Notes: a model not told the origin generated them from the sequence alone. DNA of 64,000 nt from Heritiera littoralis (GCA_031772115.1 JAPDPK010000111.1:1364001-1428000), one strand, 5' to 3'; shown: positions 47,701 to 60,470, numbered from the stretch's first letter. Program-made: numbers and translations.

Positions 47701-48007
47701 GAGAGAATTAGCTCTCAGATGGGTATAGCTATGCTTAAAGCATGAGGCATGGCACGTTAAATGTGACAGGTACAGTCTCTTCTCTTTTACATTTCAGACA
47801 TATGTATACAGTACTACCTTAGTGAAATAAAGGTTAATAGGGGATGTCAGATGTAAGGAATAATGAAAAGAAATTTCATATTTCATAATTAATAGATAAA
47901 TGTTTATCATTTATCACTGTTACTGTTGAATGTTAATGGCATCGCAGACAGCCCAACCGGTAAAGTTGTATGGAAATACGTGAAAAATGTGGTAACGGGA
48001 TGTTATA
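44771..48007 (+). repeat. B 5' LTR
   Basis: Contains dense GGGCGAG/CTCGCCC motifs (about 44925-46970), the 36-bp hairpin region 47251-47286 and the TGAGCG...CGCTCACCCC hairpin at 47641-47662. ORFs in it are repeated in the other LTR and read through the motif array; none looks like a gene. Confidence 0.9.
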
Positions 48008-48014
48008 GATTTAA

Positions 48015-48026
48015 TGGTATCAGAGC
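48015..48026 (+). other. B primer binding site (initiator Met tRNA)
   Basis: TGGTATCAGAGC seven bases after the 5' LTR end. Confidence 0.85.
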
Positions 48027-51000
48027 TTGGGTTGGTCTGATGTCTATTGATGCCTTTAGCATGGGAAGTGTTGAAAAAGGTTAACATCCCCTGTAGTACT
48101 GTATAGTCTGAATGTATAGAGGAGTCGAATGACTGTGAATTGAGTTATGTGGTGAAATATGGTGAAAGTTGATAAATTATGGGATACAAATAGAGATAGT
48201 AATCCGAAAATTTTGCATGAGATAGGCGATCTTATCATCATAATGTCGGGTCTATTCGATAAGGTACAGTGAGAAACTCGGTGAGGGCCCCACCAGGACT
48301 TCTCTGTCCATATCGAACTAAGATCCTGAAAATGATGATATTGAGATGAAAAGGGATAATATTAGCATATAAGCCCTAAGATCGCGTATTTGGAGTTATA
48401 TTGATGAGAGAGAAAATTAAAGGGGAATTTATGAATATACCCTATATTGAAATGTTTAATCTAAGACATAAAATAAAAGACAAAATTGATTTAAAATAGA
48501 TTGATGGTGAATAGTATGAGTATTTGATGGTATAAAGGATGATTCCTACTGTAGACCCCACTGATATATTGATAAGTAAGGCGATCCAGAGTGCAAGCTA
48601 TGAGAGGTTGCAAGATAGTCAGCCTTGTTGTGGATTTTGGGTCTGGATTTAAAAAGGTGAATTGTGTGAGAAATGATGTAAAATCGATTATGATAATACT
48701 GGTTATATATACTCCTTATGTTTTAGGAGAATGGATATTAGTAGTAACTTGACATTTGAGGAAGTCAAGTGTTTAAGTCTGTGGATGAGAAAGAAAACTT
48801 TGAGATGGGCGAACTCGAGCACGGTTGGAAGAACCGAGCATCGAGGTGATCGCCAAAGAGGACAGTATGGATGAGTAGTGTTGTCACAGCAATCGTTGTC
48901 GATGGGCCCAAAAAGGGGATTGCCATGGCAGGTTGGGCTGGTCCGCTACGATATCCATAGAATCGTGATATTATGAGATTTATGTGAAATACTTGATGGG
49001 CGAGAACTACATTGGGATAGCTCGCCAATGGGCGTGCAAATGTATGATCGCCAACGGTGTGGGTGAGTTAGATGATGGCGAGAACTAACATGAGTCCGCC
49101 AATATAACATGAATTGCTAAAGTGGGCGAGGATCCTGATCACCCAAATAATTTTAGTGATGATCGCCCAAAGAGTATGGTGAGTAATCTGATCAACAAAT
49201 TGTGGTGTAAATCATCACAATGTGGCGAGAAGAGCGATCGCCAATGATATGATATGAATCAAAGCAATGTGGCGAATAGAACAAAAGCTGTAATCGCCAA
49301 GAAAATGAAATGTCTCGTATTTGCCAAATGATAAAGTTGGCATCGAGATTTAGTTGACAAGCATAGAGGTTGGTGAATTGAAATAGGAATCTGTTTGTAA
49401 GCTCTTACCAGTGAATCAGTAGAGCTTGAGAAATTACTTGAGAGATTGATGAGTAAAAAATAATAATAATAATAATAATAATAAACTGGTTCGTTATAAC
49501 TGGTGAAAACGAAAATTTTATCGTTTTGAAAACAATGGGATTAGTACTCTCTACCGTTGCTTCTAGGTTCCGGAACAAGTATAGTATTCTAAAATACCTA
49601 TCATATTCTATCTGGATCCCTAGCCGACTGTAGTATCCTTCCTATTTGTGTGCCTAGAGCCAACTAGGATGATTTTAAAGAGAATAAATATGTATATTGA
49701 TATCAACAATATTATTTAATAAGGTATGGAAAAACCTTATTGTTAAGTCAGTGACCATTGGTTTCTAATTGAAATATACATATTAGAGACGTGAGGTCTC
49801 AATTGATTAAGCAGACATTAAAATTGTCTGAGTAAAAGATTTTACTACTTAAGTGAGGTTAAAGTGTGCTTATTGGGGTATAAAAAAAAATTATGAGTTT
49901 TACCCGTACAGCACAAACGAGTTGTTGAGGAGTGTGTGGAATTTGCTACCTTATTGATCCAATACTTAATTGGGAGAAAGTAGAAGTGAATGGGTATGTA
50001 TGAATATAGTATTCGAAATGGTTACGAGATAGTAACAGTAAAGTACTATATTAAGTGGGAAAACAATTGTGGTGATGAATGTAAAAGGATGAAATTGTCT
50101 TGAGAAGACAAGTCATATGATGACTAGGGAACACAAGTTATGAGGTAGTTCCCAATGTATATGAATAAATGTGATTTCCTTTGATCATTATATAGTTATG
50201 GCTGGAATTAATGACAAGCCAGAATTAAAAAGATGAAATTGTCATACTCAGAGGAACGGATACAAGAAGTACTGCTAATCCTGAAAAAGGATATACATAT
50301 ATGTATATATGTACATATTGGGAATGTGAAATTGTATAAGTAAAGTGGTGATGAAATCGGAATGATAATAAATTTAAATTTCAGAAATTGATGTAAGGAA
50401 AAGTATATTCTCCAAGTAGTGACATTACATGTACTAGGAGAATAAGAGATAGAATGATCACTTGAGATAAGAGAAGTGATCGAAGGGAAAATGATTACCT
50501 GAGACGTAATCGGTGGCTAATATTAAGGTCTGCAAAAGAAAAGCAGTCCTAGATTCATCATGAAACAATCACTGTGAGGTGGTGAAGAATCCGAAAGAAC
50601 CATGATGTTATAGAAGTGATTATGGATTGAGTAACCAAATTATTTCACTTCTTCATCATCAGGTTTCGGGATGTAATAAGTGCCTTAGTCGATATATATT
50701 GGTGAAACAGAGAGAACGTATGTGAAGTTCCAGTGAGTGGGTACTTGTGATAGGGATCCCTGATTCTCCATATGCTTTGAGAGAATAGCAAGAGGCTTTG
50801 GGATTCCAAATTTTTACTGTTAGCACCACCTCAGATTGATATAGATATCCGAGCGCATTGTGTAGACGCTCTGGGATATATTGAGAGCGAGTGCATTGTA
50901 TTTAAGAGACTATTGGGACAATTACATACAATTGATTGAAACTATCTAGATGATAGTCACCAAAATTATTATCGACTAGCACTGAATGAGATGATAAGTG

Positions 51001-51439
51001 ATAAATAGTATAGATGTGTTACTAACTCTCAAGGATGATAAAAGACTTGAGGGAGTGTGAATTGGTTTTGAGAGAAGACGCCCGAGATTCTTCAGGACCT
51101 TGAGAAAATTCGGGATGGGCGACCTACGAGTGGGGTGATCGCTCAACACCGGATAACATGTTGTGAGATGTGGGCGAACTAGGTGGTCGCCAACTCACTT
51201 GAGAGAATAATCCTAGAGCGCAGGAGAGCGCCAAAGGGATGATTATTGATGGCCGAAGAGGCGGGCAGTACTCTTAAGGACAATAAGGAATATAAAGAGA
51301 TATTCGTGATCTCATATTAGAGACGAGAATAAATAAAAGTTGAGAAGGTGATAAGGAAGAAAAATACCTATATTAGAGGTACTTCTTATACTAAGTGGAA
51401 AATTTAAAAGAGTAAAATGCTATCTGGATAGTTGTGGAT
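48027..51439 (+). other. B element interior, mostly non-coding
   Basis: The first ~100 bases after the PBS resemble the G2 leader (gctgatgt..attgatg..., then ...cccc.gta.tact). Beyond that I recognise no gag or RT. The block 48255-48340 (gaggg-ccccaccaggacttctctgtccatatcgaa) matches 62105-62180. GGGCGA/TCGCC motifs recur at 48805-49300 and 51115-51195. A TAA repeat is at about 49458-49482. Confidence 0.6.
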
Positions 51440-52290
51440 ATATTGAGTAAGTCTGCTCATTCCTTGATTATGGAATTTGTTGAGCTAATTAATGCCTTGG
51501 CCGGATTATATGTCAGGAAAATGGTGAGGTTTACAGTATTCCAGTGAGCATTATAGTTGATAGGGAGTCCAGCTTCGTATCTCAGTGTTGAGAGAGATTA
51601 CAGGAAGCTATGGGATCCCGATTGAGTTTCGCACCGCAGTTTATCCGCAGACTGAGAGACAGTCCGAGCGTATGATATGGACGCTCGAGGATATGGTGTG
51701 AGCGTGTGCGGTTGATTTTATAGGCTCCTGGGATAATCCTCTACCCTGGCAGAGTTTGTTGATAATAATGGCCACAAGAGAGTATAGGCATAACATTTGA
51801 AAGAAATTATTTAGCAGATGCGAAATGGGAGACCGAAAATTATTTTCGACTTTGTAAAACAGACTTCTTGAGATATACAAGAGGTTATGTATATTAAGGT
51901 GTTACCATTGGGATGCATAATGAGAGGGAAATTGAGTTGCCGATGCATTGGATCGTCGGAGATCTTAGATCATGTGAAATACGTGCACTACCTCCCGAGT
52001 TGTCAGGAGTGCATAATGTATTTCATGTCTCATGAATGAGAAAGTACTATTCATATACTTCTCACGTGATTCGAAATGAGTCCTAGAGATTAGAGAGGAC
52101 AGGAATTACGTTGAGAAATCGGTACAGATTTTGGATAGGAAGAATAAAGTGTAGTGATAAAGTGTTATGATCTAAGATTTATTCTTTGATTGATGCTCTG
52201 GCAGTATGAGGCTACTTGAGAATTAGAATGCCTTATGTGTAAGAAATATACACAGCTTTTACACTGATAGATCTGGTTGAAATTTGGAGG
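51440..52290 (+). pseudogene. B element integrase relic
   Basis: Frames shift often, but the order matches G1 integrase: a SAHSLIMEF-like and ELINALAGLYVRKMVR stretch (51450-51530), a VSIIVDRESSF-like stretch (51550), and gaagctatgggatcccgattgag followed by ccgcagactgagagacagtccgag (51606-51665), the TDGQSE region. TLEDMV-, GSWDN- and a VHNVFHVS-like tail (about 52010-52035) follow, then an IREDRNYVEKSVQILDRKNK stretch. It is related to the G family but much more decayed. Confidence 0.8.
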
Positions 52291-52300
52291 ACCAAATTTC

Positions 52301-52317
52301 TTAAGGTGGGGAGAAAA
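52301..52317 (+). other. B polypurine tract
   Basis: TTAAGGTGGGGAGAAAA directly before TGTAAGACC. Confidence 0.85.
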
Positions 52318-55300
52318 TGTAAGACCAGATTCTACGCTACTGTAAAGTCTAATTTCATAAAAATGATAATGGAAATGAAATAAATAAGGAGTATTGATTT
52401 CCACTTGAATGAAAAGCTCCTTATCATAAGATAAGAATGGAGCAATTTCGATGAAATAATATTTGGGCGAGAATGTTGTTCAGCTCGCCAATGGGCAAGC
52501 AGAGTTGGTTGTTCGCCAATGGGCGAGCAGTTTGCCAATGGTGATGGCGAGTTGAATAGTAGCAAGGGCGAATAGGTGAGTTCGCCATTTCTCTTGAGTA
52601 GATGATCGCCCGAATGGGCGAGGACATGTAATCGCCCATATGGATGAGTGAGTTATATGATAGTAAGTGGGGCGAGCTGTGGTTTCTGGTTGACTAGACG
52701 AACTGGAACTGGAATCAGCACATGACCAATTAGCAGCCAAAATGACTTGTAAGTCATACGGTTGAAGAGAATTAACGGAGAAGAGATTGAAGTCAGTAAG
52801 GAATTTACTTGATTGGTTGAGAAACAAAACAAAGTCAACAGAAGCAGAAAAAGGTGTGTGAAAGGGAGACTTCCACGCCACTTTGAGCTGCAGTTTTCTT
52901 CATGCCTTAAATGCATGAAAGACGTGGAAATGATAAAAGAAACAGGATAAGGGACAGGCGGAAGCTTTGGATTGGTTTAGCATGGCTATATAAGAGGAAA
53001 TGCTGGAGGAAAACTCATTTTGGCAAACTTCATCTTCTTCACGAGAGCTATGCAACTGCCAGTTTATGCTCTGATTTCCTTCCACTTCTGCCATGCCCAA
53101 TTTACTATATTTCATCCATCAGTTGGCTAAACATGTAAACCACCTTGCAAACCTTTCCTCTTTAGTTGGACGAGCTAAAAGAATAAGCAAAGGAAGGCCA
53201 ACATGAGATGGAAAGCAATCTGTTCTGGAAGTGCAGTTGATTGAGGTGAGTTTCATATTTCTGAGGTGTTCTTGATATTCACTGGTAGACTTATATGTTT
53301 ACAACATAGAACACAACCTTGTTTTAGTTAGATCTTTAGAGAATATGGAAACAAGGAAAGTAATGGAATAAGTGACGACAATAGCGACTACAGTGATCGC
53401 CCATGTTGAAAACTAGTAATCGCCAATGAGGCGAGTAGATAATAAGGAACTCGCCAAGGTAAAGTCTGTGTTCAAAGGGCGAGAACGCCCAATTCTAGTG
53501 AAGTGAATTAATGGGCGAGCTCAAATGCAGAGGCTTTGGGCGAATAGGATTGTGGAACTCCCACAATTAAGCCAATGTAGGCCTCGTGAGTTGAATGTTG
53601 GGCGAGCTCACAAACCTACGGTGAGTAATGGCGGGCGAACTACCACGTGGAAGCCATTTGGTGAATGGCGAGCTCGTCTGGGCGAGCTAGTTGGAGCTCT
53701 ATTGGGCGAGTAGTCATTTGATTTATTTCAATCTCGCCAAGTGATATGAAACGAAAATATTAATAGAATTTATAAATTATTTGCAGCCGGAATTATGGAC
53801 TCGGTGAATGCGATTTGGAAGGCGAGGAGGAAGCAAAGCTTCGTTGAACCAGGTAAGGGAGATGTATGTGAAGTGATGCATGTCCTGTGGAGTAAATTTT
53901 ATGAAAACATTAAGTTAAATGTTTTGTTTTCTTACATGCATTGTTTGAGGAAGTTATTTGATAATTATTTTTGATTCGGGCGAGCTAAAAGCCGACCCCT
54001 ATGCTGTTTTCTGGATGAACTGATACAGGGCGAGCTTTTGTTTTTTTATGTTGGGCGAGCCCTTGTATTTTTATGTTGGGCGAATTTGTATTGGCGGGCG
54101 ATCCAAGCCCTTTTATAATTTTTATACACTCGTTTCTAGTTTTAAGGGCGGGCGAACCGTTTTTATAGGAAAGCTATGGGGAGCCAGTATTTTGTTCTAA
54201 ATACAGAGGATGGCGGGCGAACACTTGTTCACCTCATTTTTGAGTCGACCATGGGCGAGCCAAATGGGCCAGCTGACCATGGCGAATAGATTTTTATGAT
54301 GTTTTCTTGAGGAAAAATGAGCCATTTTAAATATAAGTGAAAATAGAAAATATAAAGCCTTTTGGGCGAGTTGATTACTGGGCGAGCCACTGAGGGCGAA
54401 CCAGTTTTGCTTTTAGATTTTAAAAGCAAGTGGGCGGGCGAACACAAGTTCTCCGCATTGGGCGAGCTGCCATGGGCGAGCCATATTAGGTGAGCTGACC
54501 ATGGGCGAGCAGGTTTTAAAAGTTGAGATTTTAGAATGTTTTCAAGGTGTTTTGTAAACAGAAAACCCAAACCTTTTTGGAAATTGAGTCATTTTGAGAA
54601 AATGATAATATGGGTGAAATAATTCCATAAAGATTTTTCATGAGATATGAAAATGATTTTTGAGACTTTAGGCTTTGAGTTCATGCAGTATTATTCATGT
54701 AGTTGCGTGACCTGCCTGGGGCGGTGGCTCGGTCGATGGACCAAGGAGTGCACCTCAAGGCGTCACAGGGCTGATGGACTCGCCAAGTCATCAGAGGTCT
54801 CGAGGTCACTTGGCAAGTGGACCCGAGGACCACTATAGATTATGGCCATAGATCTGAGATAGCCGTGAGGGGCAATGGCCTACGGGTGCACCCCAAAAGC
54901 GGCAGATTCCGTTCTCGCAAGGGGGAGGGGGAACGATGATAGCATGATTTATTTGTTGCCTAGTCTCAACTTACCAATTTCTGTTTACTGTAAGGATTTG
55001 TTGAAATCCTATAAAGTGTTTACTACATTTTAAAGTAAACTGTTTAGCCAGTGATTTGAATGGTGTTTTAAGAGAGTTGTTAACTATATATCCACTATCT
55101 TTTCTACTGGGTTATTGTTAAGAAAAGAATAGATGCGTTGTGATATATAGTTTTGCTTTATTTAAAGCAACATATGTTTCCTTTACTGAGCGTATGAATC
55201 GTTCACCCCTTTGTTTTAACTCCACAGATAAGAAGTACACGGAGCTGAGAGAATTAGCTCTCAAATGGGTATAGCTATGCTTAAAGCACTGAGGCATGGC

Positions 55301-55553
55301 ACGTTAAATGTGACAGGTACAGTCTCTTCTCTTTTACATTTTAGACATATGTATACAGTACTACCTTAGTGAAATAAAGGTTAATAGGGGATTCAGATGT
55401 AAGGAATAATGAAAAGAAATTTCATATTTCATAATTAATAGATAAATGTTTCTCATTTATCACTGTTACTGTTGAATGTTAATGGCATCGCAGACAGCCC
55501 AACCGGTAAAGTTGTATGGAAATACGTGAAAAATGTGGTAACGGGATGTTACA
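52318..55553 (+). repeat. B 3' LTR
   Basis: Direct repeat of 44771-48007 with few differences, mostly small indels in the GGGCGAG array. The TGAGCG hairpin is at 55186-55207. Confidence 0.9.
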
Positions 55554-56643
55554 TTAGTAGTGACCTAAATGTTGTTTGGTATTAATTGTTATAGATTGGA
55601 AATTTTGTGAAGATTAATAATGTCGTTACCGAATTTTTGGATTTGAGAATATTTAAATCAATAATGAGATGACTTGATAGTAGTTGTAGTTTTAGCGCTA
55701 ATTAAGAAATAGATCAAATTGATACTGTATTATGAATTTTGAGAGATCTCTAAGATTTATGATATTATGGGAAAGTAATTTTGGAAATTTAAAATATTTG
55801 AATGACTTTCTGCAGTTCGGGAATAAGTTGGTGACGAGATTATACAAGCTCGATTGTTGAATATCGACAACAGGACTACTCTACTTGGTTACGGATAAGT
55901 TGCTTTGCGATTATTAGGTAAGGGATATGTATAAGGAACGTAGGAGATACTGAAATGATTTTAAGATCAATTGCATTGTGTTTTATGAATTGCGTATGCT
56001 TTGCAAGACTTTAGAAATTTGATACCGTCATGCTATCGAATTTTCGTAAGAATATTGATTTCTGCGATTTCGGCTAAAAAGCTAAGAAAACTTTTTAAGA
56101 ATAAAACTTTTAAGGAATTCAGTCTTGGAAATATTAAATTGCATAATTTTAGTATATTCATGAATTTTCAAAGTAAATTTTATTTTATGAAAATTACCTA
56201 AAGTTAGTGTTTTAGAAATATTTATGAAAAGTTATAAAGTTTTCGGATTTTTGGAATTCCTCGCATTTTTTTGAACCTTTATGAGTTTTGAAAATACTCC
56301 TCCGAATTTGGATTTATAAAACTTTGCATTAGCATGAATTATCTAAAGAATTCAATTTTTATTGAAAGCTTATTAAATTGCATGATTTTAAAGACTTATG
56401 ACTTTTCTAGTTTAAATTTGGTTTTATGGATTTATTATAAATTATGGTACTAAAACCTATTTCTTTATATATTCTGGAAATTATTAAGTTTTTAAATATT
56501 TGAAAAATGATTCTGATTTTATGCAATAATCTGTTTTATGAACTTTTATAAATATCTGTATGTTTTGACTTGCGGATTTGAACTCTGAACTATGAAACTT
56601 ATGTTTTGAGACACTGGCTAACCGTCATCTTGCAGTATCTGGA

Positions 56644-56770
56644 CTGCTGTATATTTTGGATCCAGCAGTATCTGGCTGCAGCGTGACCTTCGGGGCCTGC
56701 AGTATCTGGCTATAGCGTGACCTTCGGGGCCTATAGTATCTGGCTGTAGTGTGACCTTCGGGGCCTACAG
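56644..56770 (+). repeat. Four tandem units with covarying inverted-repeat stems
   Basis: Successive stem pairs are CTGCTG/CAGCAG (56644-56649, 56663-56668), CTGCAG/CTGCAG (56676-56681, 56697-56702), CTATAG/CTATAG (56710-56715, 56731-56736) and CTGTAG/CTACAG (56744-56749, 56765-56770). The last three units are 34 bp long and enclose the constant loop GTGACCTTCGGGGC. In each unit the right arm is the exact reverse complement of the left. Confidence 0.85.
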
Positions 56771-57774
56771 TATTTGTATCTGATATGAATTTTGCGCACT
56801 ATGTTGTTGTGTGATTTGATCCAGTTCGCAGCGGTCACAGATGACACCTGATCAGTGTTCACTGTAGACCACTTGGACTATGGCCATACGTCTATCTGTT
56901 ATTATCCTTATAGGATATCTTTGCTGCTTGATGTATACCGAGTTACTGACATGTCTCCACTTTCTGTTATTTTCTGATTTCTGAATATCTGATTTCTGAA
57001 CTCTGAATATGAAAATGATATGATACAGATTGATATGATTGAATTCTCAAATCTTAAAATGATTTTGTACGAATTTTTATGATTCGATTTGAAATCTGAT
57101 ATGATTTTTGAAGATGACTGTTTACATATTTGCATGGCATGACTTTGTTAATGTGATCTGTTATACTGATTTGATTTATATACGATTTTTAGAATACATG
57201 AATTTCTCGCTGGATAAGATTTCATATTTTAGAAATATCCCTTATGATTTAGAACTTATTAATCGTTTCAGAACACATGCATATAGCTTACGGTATCTGT
57301 CTCTTTATATATATTCCTTATTGGGCTTTCCAAAAAGCTCACCCCCCTTCTCCACCTTCTAGATTATTTGCAGTAGGCGATCTGTACGAGAGGTTCTGAC
57401 ACGTCTTTCGAGGTTTTTGTATCGCCTTTGAAGGTACATGATGTACAGATATCTATTTTATATTCAGACTTGTTTTACAGTACTTTTATAGTAGGGGGAT
57501 GTAATTAAAGGAAACACTTAGTATATTCATGATAAGAAATAATGCATGCAACTTTGATGGACATAAAGTTTGTTAAGTAATATAATTTTAATATGTGATT
57601 GCATGCTTAGTCAGAAAATTTGAACTGGGACCAAAACGTTTATAGGATATTGATTTAGCTAATGTACATTTAGCTTAAGAATAAATCTGAGACACTATGC
57701 ACAGCCCAACCAAAAGTAAGTGAAAAGGGAAAATTTTGGCTCATAATTTTAGTAAAAAGGGTCGTTACATCTAG

Positions 57775-58110
57775 ACCACCACTAAGAATTTAAGACCTCA
57801 AAAGAAAAGAACAAACCTCACATTAGAAATTTTTATATTCAAGGTAGAGAAATTGATGATCCTGGGATTATTAAAGAGGCTATCACATCCTATCTTGAAT
57901 AACAGTAATACAATATAAAAAGTAGTAGGTCACTATAGTGAGGGTTTTGATTGCAATTTTAAAGTTTTGAAATATCAAAGTAAATCTTTTTTGGAGCTGC
58001 CTTTCATAGAGGAAGAAGTATGAGAGATAGTTCAAGGTTGTGATGATAACAAAACTCTTAATCCTGATGGTTTCAATTTAAATTTCATCAAAAATCAATA
58101 AAGCAATATA
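57775..58110 (+). pseudogene. MULE tail and L1 fragment, copy B (right side of the solo LTR)
   Basis: Directly continues 42996 and matches 21835-22165: ttaagacctcaaaagaaaagaac, then an LYIQGREIDDPGIIKEAITSYL reading, then the aatcctgatggtttcaatttaaatttc block (PDGFNLNF). After 58110 the similarity to copy A is lost. Confidence 0.78.
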
Positions 58111-59368
58111 AAAGTGATGTGGTAGAGCTCATTACAAAGTTATATAGTACGTGCTCTTTTGACAAAAGGATTAATTGCTCCTTTATTACATTAATCCCTA
58201 AGTGTTCAAATTCATTTAGTTTCAATGAGTACAAACAAATATAGAAAACTACTACTTAGCCTCAGCAGCTAGTGCCTCTAGCGCAACACATCACCTCCTC
58301 TCAGACGTACTTGGTTGGCTCCTACATGGACTAGAGGAAAGGTCGCTACTATCACATACTGAACCTCTAGATGACCCTACCTCTAGTGTATGTGCCATAT
58401 GTAACAACATACAATTATGAAACTTTTTGAATAAACATTACAATCATATAGTACAGTTGTAATTATAATATATATTGTGAAGCATTCTTTGTTGAATGTT
58501 GTAGTATAAGATATAGTAATAGCATAAACAATATCTTCATAAATATTAAAGAATATGACTAATAAAATAAATACTAATTTATATTAATTAAGTGCCCAAC
58601 AGAAGCAATGCTTCAATGGGGCCTTAGGTGTGCTTTTGTGAAAGATTCGACGCTGACAAAAATTGGGTCTATGTTAGTGTTGATTTCAGCTCCAAACAAA
58701 AAAATCCATTTTGTGTAATAAAATCCTAACCTAATTCTAGAGATTCAAGAACTTACCTTAGGTTTTTGTAAATTGCTAAGAGATTCAAGGGAGACTGAAA
58801 AATGAAGATTGAAGAGTGAAGAGATTAAGAGGGTGTGAGGGTTTGAAAGGGTTTAAGGTAAGAGGAGGGTAAATAGCTTAATGGTTTAGTTTAATAGGTT
58901 GTGAGGAATAGTTTAAAAAAAATAATATTAGAGTTTAGGTTTTTCAAGAAAATAAGGTGTGTGGCATAATGTATAGTTTGTAAACAAATTTTCTCTTCTT
59001 CAAAACAAGTTTTCTAAGCTACCAAAGTCTCTTATAAAAAGTCAACATTATCCTTAAAAACATTAAAATTTCATCTTTGTCCAAAATGAACAAATGGCAA
59101 GATAGGTTTTGCCTGAAATTGATTTGCATTATATGTTAGATTGCTGCGAATTACCAAAACCTTTCTCATTAATTAAATATATTTTTTTATTTATAAAGAG
59201 GTATAAGGAAAAAAGGAATCAGACTTTAGATTTAATCTTTCTTAAATAAGTGTAACAGCCGCTAAAGTAAACTTTAATAGTTCAAATTAAAGATATATAA
59301 ATGCAAATTGGAGACTCGATTTTCAATTATTGACCTATTTTCTTTATATGCATTCGAAACAACTTTAA

Positions 59369-59370
<2 letters not shown>
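58111..59370. other. Unassigned spacer
   Basis: The stretch 58250-58400 is relatively GC-rich (Ser-rich when read on the minus strand) but has no recognisable domain. The part at 59190-59265 is a dispersed repeat also seen at 38690-38790. No gene supported. Confidence 0.45.
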
Positions 59371-59399
<29 letters not shown>

Positions 59400-59417
59400 T
59401 GCATAAAAGTATAGATG

Positions 59418-59466
<49 letters not shown>

Positions 59467-59490
59467 TGCATAAAAGTATAGATGATAGTG
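59371..59490. repeat. (TA)n(CA)n microsatellite with duplicated flank
   Basis: TA and CA runs occur twice, each followed by catgcataaaagtatagatga (ending near 59419 and 59486). This indicates a local tandem duplication mediated by the microsatellite. Confidence 0.85.
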
Positions 59491-59648
59491 TCTTTCTAAA
59501 AAAAAGTATAGATGTTAGTATCACGAGAAAATAGTTTGATAATCGGATTATTTATAGAAGATAATTATCTAGAAAAATCTATTATCTCTTGTCATTTATA
59601 AATAATCGGACAAGATAGCTACTATTATGGAGCACACCTATGACTCAA

Positions 59649-60147
59649 CCACGGAGGCAAAGAATTTATTGAGTAGGGGCTTCAATGTATCTAGTAATAA
59701 TTGTTTAAAAATTTTTAATTGCTTTTAACATTGTTTTATATTTTGAAATAGTTTCGTTATTAATATTTGAAACATATATTTTTCAAGGTATACAATGAAT
59801 TTATCATTTAACTATTAATTAATCATTCGATTACGTAAATAAAAATTAACATATTCATAGTTGAAAATATATTATTTATGTAACAACCGATAAAATTAAT
59901 ATTAATGTCAATAACAAATAAATTAATAGATACGTTTTATACTTTAGAATCTTAAACATTTTTTTATAATAAAATCGTAATTTTTTTCAACCTTAAAATC
60001 AATACTAAAGCACATAAAATAAAAAAAAATATTAAATAAAATATTGTAAATATAAAATACTATTTATATAAATATAATATTAAAACTTTTACATTTAAGC
60101 CAGTGGGGGCTTGAGCCCCTACTGGGCCCCAAGGGGCTCCGCCCCTG
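59649..60147 (+). mobile_element. hAT-like MITE, second near-complete copy
   Basis: Same layout as 35460-35941: left end cacggaggcaaagaatt and taggggcttca, AT-rich middle with the shared tttcgttattaatatttgaaac and tttttcaaggtatacaat stretches, right end agtgggggcttgagcccct and ccccaaggggctccgcccctg. Flanks share actcaa (tgactcaa at 59641-59648, aactcaaa at 60148-60155), an imperfect 8-bp duplication. The left TIR is partly eroded. Confidence 0.82.
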
Positions 60148-60189
60148 AACTCAAATAATTTATGTTGTTCCGAGAGAATGATGACATAA

Positions 60190-60470
60190 TCAAGTTTTAT
60201 CAAAGTTTTAATGGGTGACTAGTCCTTAATGGATACATGTTTTTATTCATGAAGTCATGGCTCTCTCAAACTGTCGAATTAATTAGAGTGACTAGGAGGA
60301 CTTTCTGCTGACTTTTGCTTTAGATGAGACGTGAGAGTCTCATTAGTTGGGTTTTCAAAGAATTTTCTTGGCTTGCTTTATAATCTGTCTTTTTCGTTAA
60401 TTACTTATTAATGAAAGTCTTTAGTTTCCCTTTTGCCTAAGCACTTGATTGGGTTACTCTTTTTAATAAA
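60190..60470. repeat. Dispersed repeat, copy 2
   Basis: Matches 18480-18775 (tatcaaagttttaatggg, gaagtcatggctctct, gacttttgctttag). No coding content. Confidence 0.6.

Larger units (their letters stand above)
44771..55553 (+). mobile_element. B element: LTR retrotransposon with 3.2-kb LTRs and decayed interior
   Basis: LTRs 44771-48007 and 52318-55553 (TGTAAGACC...GTTATA/GTTACA), duplication ttagt at 44766-44770 and 55554-55558, PBS at 48015-48026, PPT before 52318. The LTRs are near-identical over long stretches; the LTR-borne reading at 45373-45600 is residue-for-residue the same at 52911-53138. The 4.3-kb interior has no intact frame and only an integrase relic, so this looks like a non-autonomous (LARD-like) gypsy derivative. 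Confidence 0.9.
42997..57769 (+). mobile_element. Large solo LTR (about 4.0 kb of its own sequence) split by the B element
   Basis: Starts TGTGATAACCG at 42997 and ends GTCGTTACA at 57769, with duplication tctag at 42992-42996 and 57770-57774. Its own sequence is 42997-44770 and 55559-57769. I find no second copy of its start near the right end and no PBS inside, so it is a solo LTR and not a 14.8-kb element. Its right part shares the cacagatgacacctgatcagtgttcactgtag block with G LTRs, which places it among related gypsy LTRs. It carries the tandem hairpins at 56644-56770 and a GGGCTT...AAGCTCACCCC hairpin near 57322-57345. Confidence 0.8.

Noticed and set aside
42997..57769. A single 14.8-kb full-length retrotransposon
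   Set aside because: No terminal direct repeat of its own was found and the only PBS/PPT pair inside belongs to the B element, so a split solo LTR fits better.
58250..58400. GC-richer stretch as a possible exon
   Set aside because: Neither strand gives a recognisable domain or a long open frame.
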